Part shown: one piece after another, positions 13,521-22,358 of the stretch
How the letters are laid out: each line of letters opens with the position of its first letter
How positions within the stretch are numbered: position 1 is the first letter of the stretch
From: an uncultured Bacilli bacterium
GTDB lineage: Bacteria > Bacillota_I > Bacilli_A > RF39 > UBA660
Direction of reading: 5' to 3'
Length of the DNA stretch: 35,462 nucleotides
Assembly (NCBI GenBank): GCA_910576985.1
Contig: CAJTLA010000008.1
Location: forward strand, 1 to 35,462
Program-made: the position numbers and the translations under genes
Notes under the pieces: generated by a model
Seen by the model: only the letters and a program-made list of their open reading frames with translations
What the model was told of the DNA's origin: nothing
Databases searched by the model: none

Positions 13521-15167
13521 CTATCCAATCATTGCCACACGAAATGAAACAAAATAGTAGATGCCCCCAACATAGTAATAAGAGCTAAAAATTCCTGAAT
13601 TCATTGTATTGTCATAACAGCCACCACGGACTAACCATGGACGATATGACGTAAAAAAATAGTCAAAATCACCATACCACAGTTTCGTTTCACTTAAGGC
13701 ATGTCCATAACATATTCCTGAGTTACACGCTGTCTCTGAACTCTCTGTTCCATATGCATCATAATACTTTTCTTCTGGAGCAGTGCTAAAACCTGCATAG
13801 TTAATAGTTGAGGTGGATCCCCATGTACTACTTGCTTCTGTATAATATCCCATCGTATATTCCATTGCTCCTCCACTCATGTCATATACCCCATATATCG
13901 TTCCTGTTGTCGAAGCTCCTGTTCCCCCTATATTCTTCTCATATGTATATGCACATGAATTTACTTCTACTACACTAGCCACTCCTGCACTACAACCCGT
14001 TAATGTATTATTGTTCCAATAATTATTGATATATACTTCTTTATCTGCTCCACTATAACTACTATTTCCATATTTTCCATACTTACTTTGTGAGAGATAT
14101 GCTACTGCCCCCCATTCACTATTCTTCATCATATGTGCATCTGCTGAATCATCGATTCCATAACTGTTTCCACTTGCACTAAGTTTCTGGGAAGTCAAAA
14201 ACATATTACTTATTTGCATATATCTTAATGAATTGACATTTGGCTTTATATATGGTATCTGATTTGCATTATTACAATTTCCTTCACTTGGACCTGTAAA
14301 ACACGCACTATCTGGTGAGGCACTCGTTTCAAATTTTCCTACCCATATTCCTGAAAGCTCTGCTCCTCCAAATGTAAACGCTGGATGAATTTTGTAATTT
14401 GTAGTAGGTGTCGTTTTACTTTTAGATACAAAATTCACTTTGATTTCTCCTGGTAATTCTGCGGTTCCTCCTGCATAAAAGTTCCCTAAATTTGTATAAT
14501 CATATTCATATCTTGGAATCCATACAAAATACGCATTGATCGCACTCTCTGGTATTTCTTCTCCTACCCCTACATTTCTATATTCTTCTGCTACTGATGC
14601 TGCATTTGCCCACATCTGACTACTATAATCGTACCACTGATTTTCTCCTGCAACATTATTTTCATCCGCCTTCACCCATGTGGTTCCATTCCATTTTATT
14701 GGCACCAATCCTTTTAAATTTGGTTTATTCGCTCCTGTTGTATCTGCAACGATCACTTTTGGTATATCTGTCACTTCACATTTTCCATCTTCATATTTTA
14801 CTAACATCACTTTACTTTCTGATACCCCTTTTGTTGCACACCATTCATTATTATGAATTGCAACTTCTATTTCCCCAGTACTGGTTAATACTATAGATCC
14901 CCCCTTTGGAGCTGATCCACTATATTTTAAATTGTTTTGTTTATCATCACCAAATTCAAATACTTGATCTTTAGTATCCCCATCTAATATACCTTCTGTA
15001 TAAAATAATTTCGTGCTTTCTATTAGTCCATATACACTATCTAAAAATGCACTTTTCTTAGACTGACTCACGATATTTAATATGATTGGTACTGCAATTA
15101 ACGCAATCACAGCCAAAATCACAATCACCGCTAATAACTCAATCAAAGTAAAACCTTTTCGTTTCAT
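13521..15167 (-). CDS. Prepilin-like protein with C-terminal FGE/C-type-lectin-like domain
   Basis: Protein of 548 aa. N-terminus MKRKG/FTLIELLAVIVILAVIALIAVPII is a class III prepilin leader, cleaved after G5 with mature F1 and E5, followed by the pilin helix. A pilin-like body runs to about residue 150. The rest resembles the formylglycine-generating-enzyme/SUMF1-like (C-type lectin) fold: FVWIPRYEYDY, WVGKFETS, MKNSEWGAVAYLSQSKYG, GVYDMSGGAMEYTMG, and a final PWLVRGGCYDN ... SFRVAMIG. The lectin-like end is the fold used by hypervariable display proteins; the segment between RGG and SFRV is rich in Y, S and G. GGGGATG ribosome site and a good promoter precede it. No prepilin peptidase, pilus ATPase or reverse transcriptase lies in the window. 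Probably surface-exposed and adhesive (inference). Confidence 0.85.
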   Translation of the reverse strand: MKRKGFTLIELLAVIVILAVIALIAVPIILNIVSQSKKSAFLDSVYGLIESTKLFYTEGILDGDTKDQVFEFGDDKQNNLKYSGSAPKGGSIVLTSTGEIEVAIHNNEWCATKGVSESKVMLVKYEDGKCEVTDIPKVIVADTTGANKPNLKGLVPIKWNGTTWVKADENNVAGENQWYDYSSQMWANAASVAEEYRNVGVGEEIPESAINAYFVWIPRYEYDYTNLGNFYAGGTAELPGEIKVNFVSKSKTTPTTNYKIHPAFTFGGAELSGIWVGKFETSASPDSACFTGPSEGNCNNANQIPYIKPNVNSLRYMQISNMFLTSQKLSASGNSYGIDDSADAHMMKNSEWGAVAYLSQSKYGKYGNSSYSGADKEVYINNYWNNNTLTGCSAGVASVVEVNSCAYTYEKNIGGTGASTTGTIYGVYDMSGGAMEYTMGYYTEASSTWGSTSTINYAGFSTAPEEKYYDAYGTESSETACNSGICYGHALSETKLWYGDFDYFFTSYRPWLVRGGCYDNTMNSGIFSSYYYVGGIYYFVSFRVAMIG

Positions 15168-15190
15168 TTAGTCATCCCCATTCTAAATAC

Positions 15191-15219
15191 ATTATAATCT
15201 ATAACAAGCTATAAATCAA
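15191..15219 (-). promoter_or_regulatory. Promoter of the prepilin-like gene
   Basis: Minus strand TTGATT, 17-base spacer, TATAAT. The rest of the 304-base gap (15168-15471) holds the addA terminator and a plus-strand stem CAAACT/AGTTTG (15250-15278) followed by T-run; I see no gene in it. Confidence 0.7.
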
Positions 15220-15443
15220 GTTCTTGTTTTCCACATTATTATGCACACTCAAACTAAAATGATTCAAAATGGAGTTTGTTTTTTTATATAATTTTTACTG
15301 CTCTCTTAGGTTGCTATTTGTTGTCAAAATAACCTTTTTCACTTTTATCATTCCTTTACTACACACAGTATAACTTTTTTATATCATATTTTGTCGTTTT
15401 ATAACTATATGGTTAAAAACAATTTTTTAAACTCATACATAAC

Positions 15444-15470
15444 AAAAAAACATCTATAAATCATAGACAT
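15444..15470 (-). terminator. Terminator of addBA operon
   Basis: Minus-strand 8-bp stem ATGTCTAT/ATAGATGT (two G-U pairs), loop GATTT, followed by seven T, two bases after the addA stop. Confidence 0.7.
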
Positions 15471-15471
15471 T

Positions 15472-18400
15472 TTAATTCACTTCGCGATAAATCTCATCCA
15501 ACAAAGAATATAAAATACATTTCACTGGTTTTTGAAGTCGTTTTGAAACAATAGAAGCATAACCCTTTACCTGCTGTTCATAAGAAGACTTATCAATATT
15601 CTTTAACTTATAATCAATGACATACGCAAAATCAGTATCCACAATTAACAAATCAATCATTCCATGCAACTCTTCTCCAGAACTCACATCAACCAATTCA
15701 AACTCTGGATAAAACTCTGGATTTTGCAAATGAGACCAAAAATCTTGATCAAAAAAAGCTTTGATCTTGCTGATCTCAAAATCTGACAAATCCATTTTCA
15801 TCAAACTTCCATGAATATCATCATAATTGACATACTGTAAACATTCATGTAACCGAATTCCTAAATCCAACCTCTTCTGTTCAGAAACATCAATACTATG
15901 ATAACTCTCTGAAAAATGACTCCTTTTTATTTTTTCAGGTTCAATCGACAACTCAATATAACTAGGGACCTCACCACATACAGTTAAAGACTCCTCATAA
16001 TTCGATTCCTTAATCTGTTCATAATCTTTGGTAAGTGGAAGTGAATCCAACAAAACTTCTACAGCATATGGCTTCAAATCCAAACGAATAGATACCAATA
16101 AATCATAAAAACTCCGATATTCCTTTCTCACATAAGACTCCACAAACCCAAACTCATTCTTCGCTGAATTACGATCCAAGTCCCCTAAATTCGTTACTAA
16201 AATCATTTTTTCCTTGGCTCTAGATAAAGCAACATAAAGCAACCGAATTTTCTCAGAAACGTCTTCTCTTTGATAATCACTTTTCAATAACATCTTATAA
16301 AACGTTTCTCGAATCCCTTCCTCAAAATATGGAACAACAAACCCAAAATCCATATGAAATAAAAACTTATCCTTTAAATCAGCTTTTGAAAACTTTTTTT
16401 GTAACCCTGCATAATAACAAACATGATACTCTAATCCCTTAGACTTATGAATGGTCATCAAAGAAACCGAATCAGAACTCATATCCCCCTGTATCTGAAA
16501 CGTCACATCAATCTTACCATTGATAGCATCCTCTAAATACTCAATAAAATCAATCACCTGATATCCCATCTTCTCCAAATTCCGAGACACATCCAATAAA
16601 TAATCCAATTTCACATTTAATAATTCAATATTATGAAGTTTTAATATATGATGATAAATATCAAAAATCTGATATGTTTTTTCTAACAACTCTGATAAAG
16701 TATGTGTTTTAGAATATTGAGCAAGAAAAATCATCTTATCTTGAACTTCAGATAATGAAGAATTCGAAAAAGACAAATCAGAATCCATGAATAGCTCAAA
16801 CAACTCTTGATCCGAAACTCCTACCAACATCGATCTAGCAATACTCATAACAGCATACCGAAAATGAACTTTTGCATACTCTTTATCTAACAAACAATAA
16901 ATCCACTTCATCATATTTTTAATCACAAATATTTCATCTGAATAAACAAAAGCTTCCTCCTTATGAACCATCAAAGGAATTTCCAAATAAGTAAAAATTT
17001 TCTTATATAAATCAAAAGAAGTTTTCCGATCTAACAAAATTGAAAAATCTTGGTAACAAATATCTCTTAATACACCTTGATCTTTATCAAACACCTGATA
17101 GTGTTGCTCCACCTTTTTTTTGATATCGCTAGCGATCAAAAAAGCCTCCACCTCTTCAGTACGATACCATTTCGCTAATTCTGCTCCTGTATATTCATAA
17201 TTAAATAACTCCAAATGATAATCCTGATTTGTAGCTCCCTTTTGCTCATAAGAAAGATTTCCAAACACCATAGCATGCCCTTGATGATAATCTGCTCCAC
17301 CAATCTCTTCATCCATCACTTTTTCAAACAAAAAATTAATATCATCTAATACTTCTCTTCTAGAACGAAAATTTTTATTCAAATCAATTTTTTCGCCATC
17401 CTGATGTCTCCGATAACGATTATATTTATCCATAAAAATATTGGGATTCGCATTACGAAAACGATAAATCGATTGCTTAATATCCCCTACCATATAAACA
17501 TTATGATCAGAAATAAGAGAAATAAAATAATCACCAATATCATTAGTATCTTGATATTCATCAATCATAATTTCAGTAATTTCACGTCTCATACCTTCTC
17601 GAATATCAGGATTCATTTCCAATAATGTAATCGCAAGGCGAGCAATATCAGAAAACTCATACATACCTTCCAATCTTTTATAGCACAATAAACGCCGATC
17701 ATATTCCTTTAAAACAGAAACCAAAGCCTCCACTATGGGCCTTGTTTTCATCACAGAATTCTTCAAATAAGCTCGACTTTCATAAACACAAAACGCACTT
17801 AATTGGTCCATATGATCTTTCATTTGCTCATAATAAAGTTTCATTTTCGATAATTCTAACTCATCAATTTTTTTACTTCTTGGAAATAAAAGAGCCGAGT
17901 ATCCAGTCATAAATATCTTATAATGATCATAATTCGTACACATCAATAAAGGTTCCAAATTAGATTTCAAACGCTCTATAAATTCCAATGAAAGTGGATG
18001 ATTCGCTTCCAATTTCAAATGCTCAAACAAATCTAAAATCTGCTTCTTTTCTTCATTTAATAATACTTCATATTGTTCAATTCGATTCTCAATCTCATCA
18101 TCCTGATAATGCTTCTGAAAATAAGATTCTAGATACTCACTTTTATGAACCATAGACTCTAACGATTGACTCAAATTCAAACAAACACTCTTAATCCTAT
18201 CATCATCTTTTACTGTAAATGTATCTAACAAACTCAAAAACAATGGATCCTCTTGCTCATAAAAAGAGTCAAACACTTCATCCATAATTTCTTTCTTTTT
18301 TTTCTCCAGAACAACATTATCCGCAATCACAATATTTCTCTGAATCCCAAGCAAATAATGATACTTTTGAACCAATGATAAACTATAGCTATCAAACGTT

Positions 18401-18705
18401 GTAATGCTTGCCTGGTCCAACTTTTGAAGTTCTGATTCCAAAAATTGATTTCCACTTTCAATTTCCTTTTTCAACTTTTTACGAACCCTTGTTTTCATTT
18501 CAAAAGCTGCTGCTTTTGTGAACGTTAACACGACCAAAGAAGAAATAGAAATCCCTTGTTTTAACTTTTCAATAATTCGTTCTGTCAAAACAGCCGTTTT
18601 CCCACTTCCTGCTGCCGCACTCACAATGATATTACTGCCAGTTTGATAAATCGCAGTCCATTGTTCATCAGTCCAAGTAGAATGACATGGTTTTTTTGGT
18701 ATCAT
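15472..18705 (-). CDS. addA: ATP-dependent helicase/nuclease subunit A (AddA)
   Basis: Helicase-nuclease subunit of the AddAB enzyme that resects double-strand DNA ends for recombination, 1077 aa (somewhat shorter than Bacillus AddA). UvrD-type motifs in order: Q-motif DEQWTAI, Walker A SAAAGSGKT (29-37), motif Ic-like ITTFDSYSLSLV, Walker B IMIDEYQDTND, GDIKQSIYRFRNANP, LMTIHKSKGLEYHV and LLYVALSRAKEKMILV. The C-terminal PD-(D/E)XK nuclease is intact: GMIDLLIVDTDFAYVIDYKLKN followed by the QVKGYASIV helix. ATG overlaps the addB stop by one base (TAATG) with GGAGGAG upstream. Confidence 0.97.
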   Translation of the reverse strand: MIPKKPCHSTWTDEQWTAIYQTGSNIIVSAAAGSGKTAVLTERIIEKLKQGISISSLVVLTFTKAAAFEMKTRVRKKLKKEIESGNQFLESELQKLDQASITTFDSYSLSLVQKYHYLLGIQRNIVIADNVVLEKKKKEIMDEVFDSFYEQEDPLFLSLLDTFTVKDDDRIKSVCLNLSQSLESMVHKSEYLESYFQKHYQDDEIENRIEQYEVLLNEEKKQILDLFEHLKLEANHPLSLEFIERLKSNLEPLLMCTNYDHYKIFMTGYSALLFPRSKKIDELELSKMKLYYEQMKDHMDQLSAFCVYESRAYLKNSVMKTRPIVEALVSVLKEYDRRLLCYKRLEGMYEFSDIARLAITLLEMNPDIREGMRREITEIMIDEYQDTNDIGDYFISLISDHNVYMVGDIKQSIYRFRNANPNIFMDKYNRYRRHQDGEKIDLNKNFRSRREVLDDINFLFEKVMDEEIGGADYHQGHAMVFGNLSYEQKGATNQDYHLELFNYEYTGAELAKWYRTEEVEAFLIASDIKKKVEQHYQVFDKDQGVLRDICYQDFSILLDRKTSFDLYKKIFTYLEIPLMVHKEEAFVYSDEIFVIKNMMKWIYCLLDKEYAKVHFRYAVMSIARSMLVGVSDQELFELFMDSDLSFSNSSLSEVQDKMIFLAQYSKTHTLSELLEKTYQIFDIYHHILKLHNIELLNVKLDYLLDVSRNLEKMGYQVIDFIEYLEDAINGKIDVTFQIQGDMSSDSVSLMTIHKSKGLEYHVCYYAGLQKKFSKADLKDKFLFHMDFGFVVPYFEEGIRETFYKMLLKSDYQREDVSEKIRLLYVALSRAKEKMILVTNLGDLDRNSAKNEFGFVESYVRKEYRSFYDLLVSIRLDLKPYAVEVLLDSLPLTKDYEQIKESNYEESLTVCGEVPSYIELSIEPEKIKRSHFSESYHSIDVSEQKRLDLGIRLHECLQYVNYDDIHGSLMKMDLSDFEISKIKAFFDQDFWSHLQNPEFYPEFELVDVSSGEELHGMIDLLIVDTDFAYVIDYKLKNIDKSSYEQQVKGYASIVSKRLQKPVKCILYSLLDEIYREVN

Positions 18706-21089
18706 TATTTCTCCTCCTCTAAAAACTCTAAATTTTTATATTCTTTTAAAATTTTAACATCTTTTGGTTTCAAATAACAAAGATCGCGATATTCACAATA
18801 AACACAACTACGAATTTCATTTTCACTAGAAAATTTCTTGGGTTCCACAAAAAATTCTGCTTTACCTATTGCTTCTTCTACAATATCAATATTACGTTTC
18901 ACAATATCCAGTAATTGATCCAAAGTAGAAGGATTTAACAACCGATTAGAACGACTTAACTCCCCATCTTTCTTCACACGAATCCCTTTAATATAACTAG
19001 ATTCGGCATATTGTTGATCCAATCTTTGAAGAAACTCTACCCTATTTAAAGTCAAACCATCTAACTTACTTTGCTCCCAAAATAAATCATCTATCGTTTT
19101 CCCTTCCGTATAATTAGGAATTGATGCAGAGATAGAGGTAATATAAGCTCCTCCTAACTGATACTTTGAAAATCGGTCTTCTCTAGAAATCAAATACAAA
19201 TATAATAATAATTGCATATTCATCCCATAAATAACTTTCGATAAATCACTAGTTGCATGTCCAGTCTTATAATCCACTACAATAATATAATAATGACCAT
19301 CTTCCTCTACTGTCATAATCTTGTCTAACTTTCCAAAAATACGAAACGTAATCTGTTTTTCTTCTAGCCACTCAATCGTCTCTTCAAAATAAGTTGGCCG
19401 AAACGAAGAACGATCTAACTGTTGTTCCATCAATAAAACTAACCGTTTCATTTCAGTACGATATTTTTGAAAATAAAAATTCTTCTTAGAAACTGGTTTC
19501 ATTTCCACCTTTTCGAGTTCACGATCAATAATAACTTCTAAATCTTCTTTCCGTCTAAAATATTGCTCTAAAATAGAATGAAATAAATTTCCAACCATCA
19601 AACGAGTCGTCTCTAAAAATGGAGGCCTAATCTTTAAAATAGAGTATACATAATATTTAAAAGGACATTCAAAAAACTTTTGCATCGCTGTATATGACAA
19701 AACACAATAAGGCACTTTTTTTTGAAACACTTCTGATGAAATTCCAGTGAACTGATTATTATAAGATCCATAATATAATGGTTCCACACCATAAAGATTT
19801 AACAAATGTTCACTTTTAGAGTTAAAATGAACATAATCGTCCAAAGAAGAATTCAATAAGTACGTATTATAAGCATGATTTGTATAATCATATCTCCCCT
19901 TTTGAATCGCATCCTTCCACACTTCGATCAACGAAGAAGGCAAATATTCTCCAAATGGACTTTTCTTCTTATAGCTTAAAAAAACATGTGGCAAAGAAGT
20001 AATTTTATGTTTTATTTTTTGTTCTTCCCCATAAGTCATTTCAAAAGAAGTAGGAATCCCTAATACTTTTTTTTGTTGATCACTCAAATATGCATTGTCT
20101 TCATAAATAGTGGGATTCTCTCCCAAATTCATCCCCATTAAAAACACATAATCAGAAGAATCAAACACAGTCGTTTTAAAATCCACTTCTCGAACAACAT
20201 GATCACAGCTTTCCCTAGATACTTTCTTCCGCTTTAATTCATATAATAAAATCTCTTTTAACTCTACCATTTTTAAATTTTGAGGATAAGAATTCAAAAT
20301 CAAAGTTAGTGATTCATAGATCTCCTGGTAAACGGAATTAGAAGTCGGATATTCAGTCATCATCTTCGTGAACACAGCATCCATTTGACTAAAAGATTCC
20401 TCCCAATCAATCAAAGATAAAAAAGTTTGTACCATTCCATATTCAAATAATGAATGGGAAGCAGAAGTTTCCAACGGAATTTTAAAATAATGGAAAATCT
20501 TAGAAAGAACACTTCGGTACTCACTACTAGTACAACCTAAATAAATATGATCAATCGACACCCCAGAATTTAATAACTTAGAAATCTGTTCCGCAACACC
20601 AACCACTTCCTGTTCTAACGTCTCATACTCTGTCACAAGCGGAACATAACTTCCACGTTCTTCCACATAATGAACCTCCGCATATTTTCTTAAAATAGGT
20701 TCTAAAAACGAGATTTCATAAGGATCATATCCAAATATCCATACTTTTTTCCCTTCTAATTGATTTAAAAAAGCAGGATGTGTAATGATTAAGTGATGAT
20801 TTTTCAACCACTCTTTTTTCTCATATAAATCCAAAGGTTCATTCCCCACAACTGCATACATAGCATCCAACAAAATCGCTCCATTTTCAGGTAACATTTG
20901 AAACTCTTTCGTCAAATGCCACAAAACATCTTTCCGATACTCATACAATACCTTTTTTCGCAATTCTTCTTTCGTTAAAAATTGAATATGATAAATAGAA
21001 CCAGCTAAATCCTTCAACAATTTTTTTTTATATGAATTAGGTGTAATAAAAATATGAAATCCTTTCATTAACTGTTCTAATAGGTCCAT
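18705..21089 (-). CDS. addB: AddB/RexB-type helicase-nuclease subunit, compact form
   Basis: Second subunit of AddAB, 794 aa from the chosen ATG (about two thirds of Bacillus AddB). The nuclease domain is complete: GKLDKIMTVEEDG ... IVVDYKTG, and the four iron-sulfur cysteines are present, one in FECPFKYY near residue 475 and three in CVYCEYRDLC (C762, C765, C771). The usual N-terminal nucleotide-binding loop is absent; the start reads FHIFITPNSYKKKLL. A TTG at 21107 extends the frame, but AAGGAT lies seven bases before the ATG at 21089, so I use that. Co-transcribed with addA. Confidence 0.93.
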   Translation of the reverse strand: MDLLEQLMKGFHIFITPNSYKKKLLKDLAGSIYHIQFLTKEELRKKVLYEYRKDVLWHLTKEFQMLPENGAILLDAMYAVVGNEPLDLYEKKEWLKNHHLIITHPAFLNQLEGKKVWIFGYDPYEISFLEPILRKYAEVHYVEERGSYVPLVTEYETLEQEVVGVAEQISKLLNSGVSIDHIYLGCTSSEYRSVLSKIFHYFKIPLETSASHSLFEYGMVQTFLSLIDWEESFSQMDAVFTKMMTEYPTSNSVYQEIYESLTLILNSYPQNLKMVELKEILLYELKRKKVSRESCDHVVREVDFKTTVFDSSDYVFLMGMNLGENPTIYEDNAYLSDQQKKVLGIPTSFEMTYGEEQKIKHKITSLPHVFLSYKKKSPFGEYLPSSLIEVWKDAIQKGRYDYTNHAYNTYLLNSSLDDYVHFNSKSEHLLNLYGVEPLYYGSYNNQFTGISSEVFQKKVPYCVLSYTAMQKFFECPFKYYVYSILKIRPPFLETTRLMVGNLFHSILEQYFRRKEDLEVIIDRELEKVEMKPVSKKNFYFQKYRTEMKRLVLLMEQQLDRSSFRPTYFEETIEWLEEKQITFRIFGKLDKIMTVEEDGHYYIIVVDYKTGHATSDLSKVIYGMNMQLLLYLYLISREDRFSKYQLGGAYITSISASIPNYTEGKTIDDLFWEQSKLDGLTLNRVEFLQRLDQQYAESSYIKGIRVKKDGELSRSNRLLNPSTLDQLLDIVKRNIDIVEEAIGKAEFFVEPKKFSSENEIRSCVYCEYRDLCYLKPKDVKILKEYKNLEFLEEEK

Positions 21090-21117
21090 AAGATCATCCT
21101 TCCACAACTCTTTATCT

Positions 21118-21147
21118 AGTATATCAATTCGTACATAAGTTCGTCAA
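21118..21147 (-). promoter_or_regulatory. Promoter of addBA
   Basis: Minus strand TTGACG, 18-base spacer, TATACT, 28 bases before the addB ATG. Confidence 0.75.
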
Positions 21148-21168
21148 TTGTTTTTCCCAAAAAAATCG

Positions 21169-21195
21169 AAAAAAAAGTAGACCATAAAGTCTACT
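21169..21195 (-). terminator. Terminator of the two-gene hypothetical operon
   Basis: Minus-strand 7-bp stem AGTAGAC/GTCTACT, loop of six, then eight T; it overlaps the stop codon of the gene at 21194. Confidence 0.8.
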
Positions 21196-21730
21196 ATCGA
21201 TCACTCACATTACCATATGTGCCCAAAAAACCTTTTGATTTCTGATACTCAATTCTAGCTCGTTCTTCAACTATAACTTGAACTTTTCGCCAATCAGGAT
21301 TGACTTCTTGACTAGACAAAGCCACTGATACCATCGCCTCTAATTGATCATCACAAAAATAATATTCTTCACCACCAAATATCAAAGAAGAATTTTGGTG
21401 TAAAGGTTTTTCTCCAGCATAAACAACCGTTTCATTTCCATAATAACCAGAATCATCCTGTTTTGATATACTACTAAAACAAATTTGTCCTAATCTTGGA
21501 TCCAATGACATGTATTGAAATTTTTCTTCTTTTAAACCACACACATATCTAGCTCTTGGCAAATAGCGTCCAATTTGATGAAAATCAGAAAAATTATCTT
21601 CTTCGTCTCTCAACTCAATTCCTGTAAATACCTTTGTTTCCTCATCTAAAAACCCTAAAAGCGCAAAATTACTTCTCTTATTATAATAATTATATGCTAT
21701 TCCAGTTAATATCATCAATGATTGTTTCAT
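21194..21730 (-). CDS. Hypothetical protein, second gene of an unknown pair
   Basis: Protein of 178 aa, soluble, with no signal peptide or membrane helix. Readable features: MILTGIAYNYYNKRSNFALLGFLDEETKVFTGIELRDEEDNFSDFHQIGRYLPRARYVCGL, then LIFGGEEYYFCDDQLEAMVSVAL and a basic C-terminal region. I recognise no family. Start: a GTG nine bases upstream is possible, but GGAAGGGTGG sits five bases before the ATG at 21730. It follows the gene at 21745 with a 14-base gap. Both proteins contain a short hydrophobic strand followed by a G-I-x-L-segment (TGIELRDEED here, RGIGLDSSQCD there), so they may be distant paralogues. Confidence 0.8.
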   Translation of the reverse strand: MKQSLMILTGIAYNYYNKRSNFALLGFLDEETKVFTGIELRDEEDNFSDFHQIGRYLPRARYVCGLKEEKFQYMSLDPRLGQICFSSISKQDDSGYYGNETVVYAGEKPLHQNSSLIFGGEEYYFCDDQLEAMVSVALSSQEVNPDWRKVQVIVEERARIEYQKSKGFLGTYGNVSDR

Positions 21731-21744
21731 AAAAACCACCCTTC

Positions 21745-22299
21745 CTACTTCGCTTTAAACATGTGATTTGGTAATACTCCAATGACATTCATAGATTCCA
21801 CATTCATATAGTAAGTCCCTTCTACAGAAGCTTGAATTCCTAACCAAGTTCCATTTTTTCGCTGAGACAATAAAATATAATCAATTAATTCATACAAATG
21901 AGAACAATGATCCAATTTTTGAGGTTTTGCATAATGACGTACAGTTCTCTCTAAATCGCGTTTCATTCGGCCATTTTCATGCACTTTTTCTCGACCATCA
22001 AATCCATATTCACCAACTTCAAATGTACCAAACGTTAATTTCTTTCCAGAAACATAATTACTATATTGTAATCTAGTTGGAGTTGCAACTCCTGCAATTA
22101 GAGAAAAAGAATTCAGATCTTTTCGATGCTCACCTAAGTACATAAGAATTGCGTTTTCATCTGATAAATCACATTGACTAGAATCCAATCCGATTCCTCT
22201 AAAAATAGGGGTCCCATGATCCTCTATGGCAATAATTTTATAAGCTCGCTCATAATTTGAATCAAATCCATCTATAATTACTAATGATTTTTTATCCAT
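21745..22299 (-). CDS. Hypothetical protein, first gene of an unknown pair
   Basis: Protein of 184 aa without signal or membrane segments. Begins MDKKSLVIIDGFDSNYERAYKIIAIEDHGTPIFRGIGLDSSQCDLSDENAILMYLGEH, then LIAGVATPTRLQYSNYVSGKKLTFGTFEVGEYGFDGREKVHENGR, and ends MNVIGVLPNHMFKAK. The early beta-rich pattern resembles the partner gene's start. AGGAGGAAGG ribosome site and its own promoter. I do not recognise the family; its place between addBA and a transporter does not suggest a role. Confidence 0.8.
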   Translation of the reverse strand: MDKKSLVIIDGFDSNYERAYKIIAIEDHGTPIFRGIGLDSSQCDLSDENAILMYLGEHRKDLNSFSLIAGVATPTRLQYSNYVSGKKLTFGTFEVGEYGFDGREKVHENGRMKRDLERTVRHYAKPQKLDHCSHLYELIDYILLSQRKNGTWLGIQASVEGTYYMNVESMNVIGVLPNHMFKAK

Positions 22300-22328
22300 G
22301 TTTCCTTCCTCCTAATAAGTCGTCTTAT

Positions 22329-22357
22329 ACTATAACACAAAATAGGAAGAATTGCAA
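22329..22357 (-). promoter_or_regulatory. Promoter of the hypothetical pair
   Basis: Minus strand TTGCAA, 17-base spacer, TATAGT; the -35 lies just after the symporter stop codon. Confidence 0.7.
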
Positions 22358-22358
22358 A

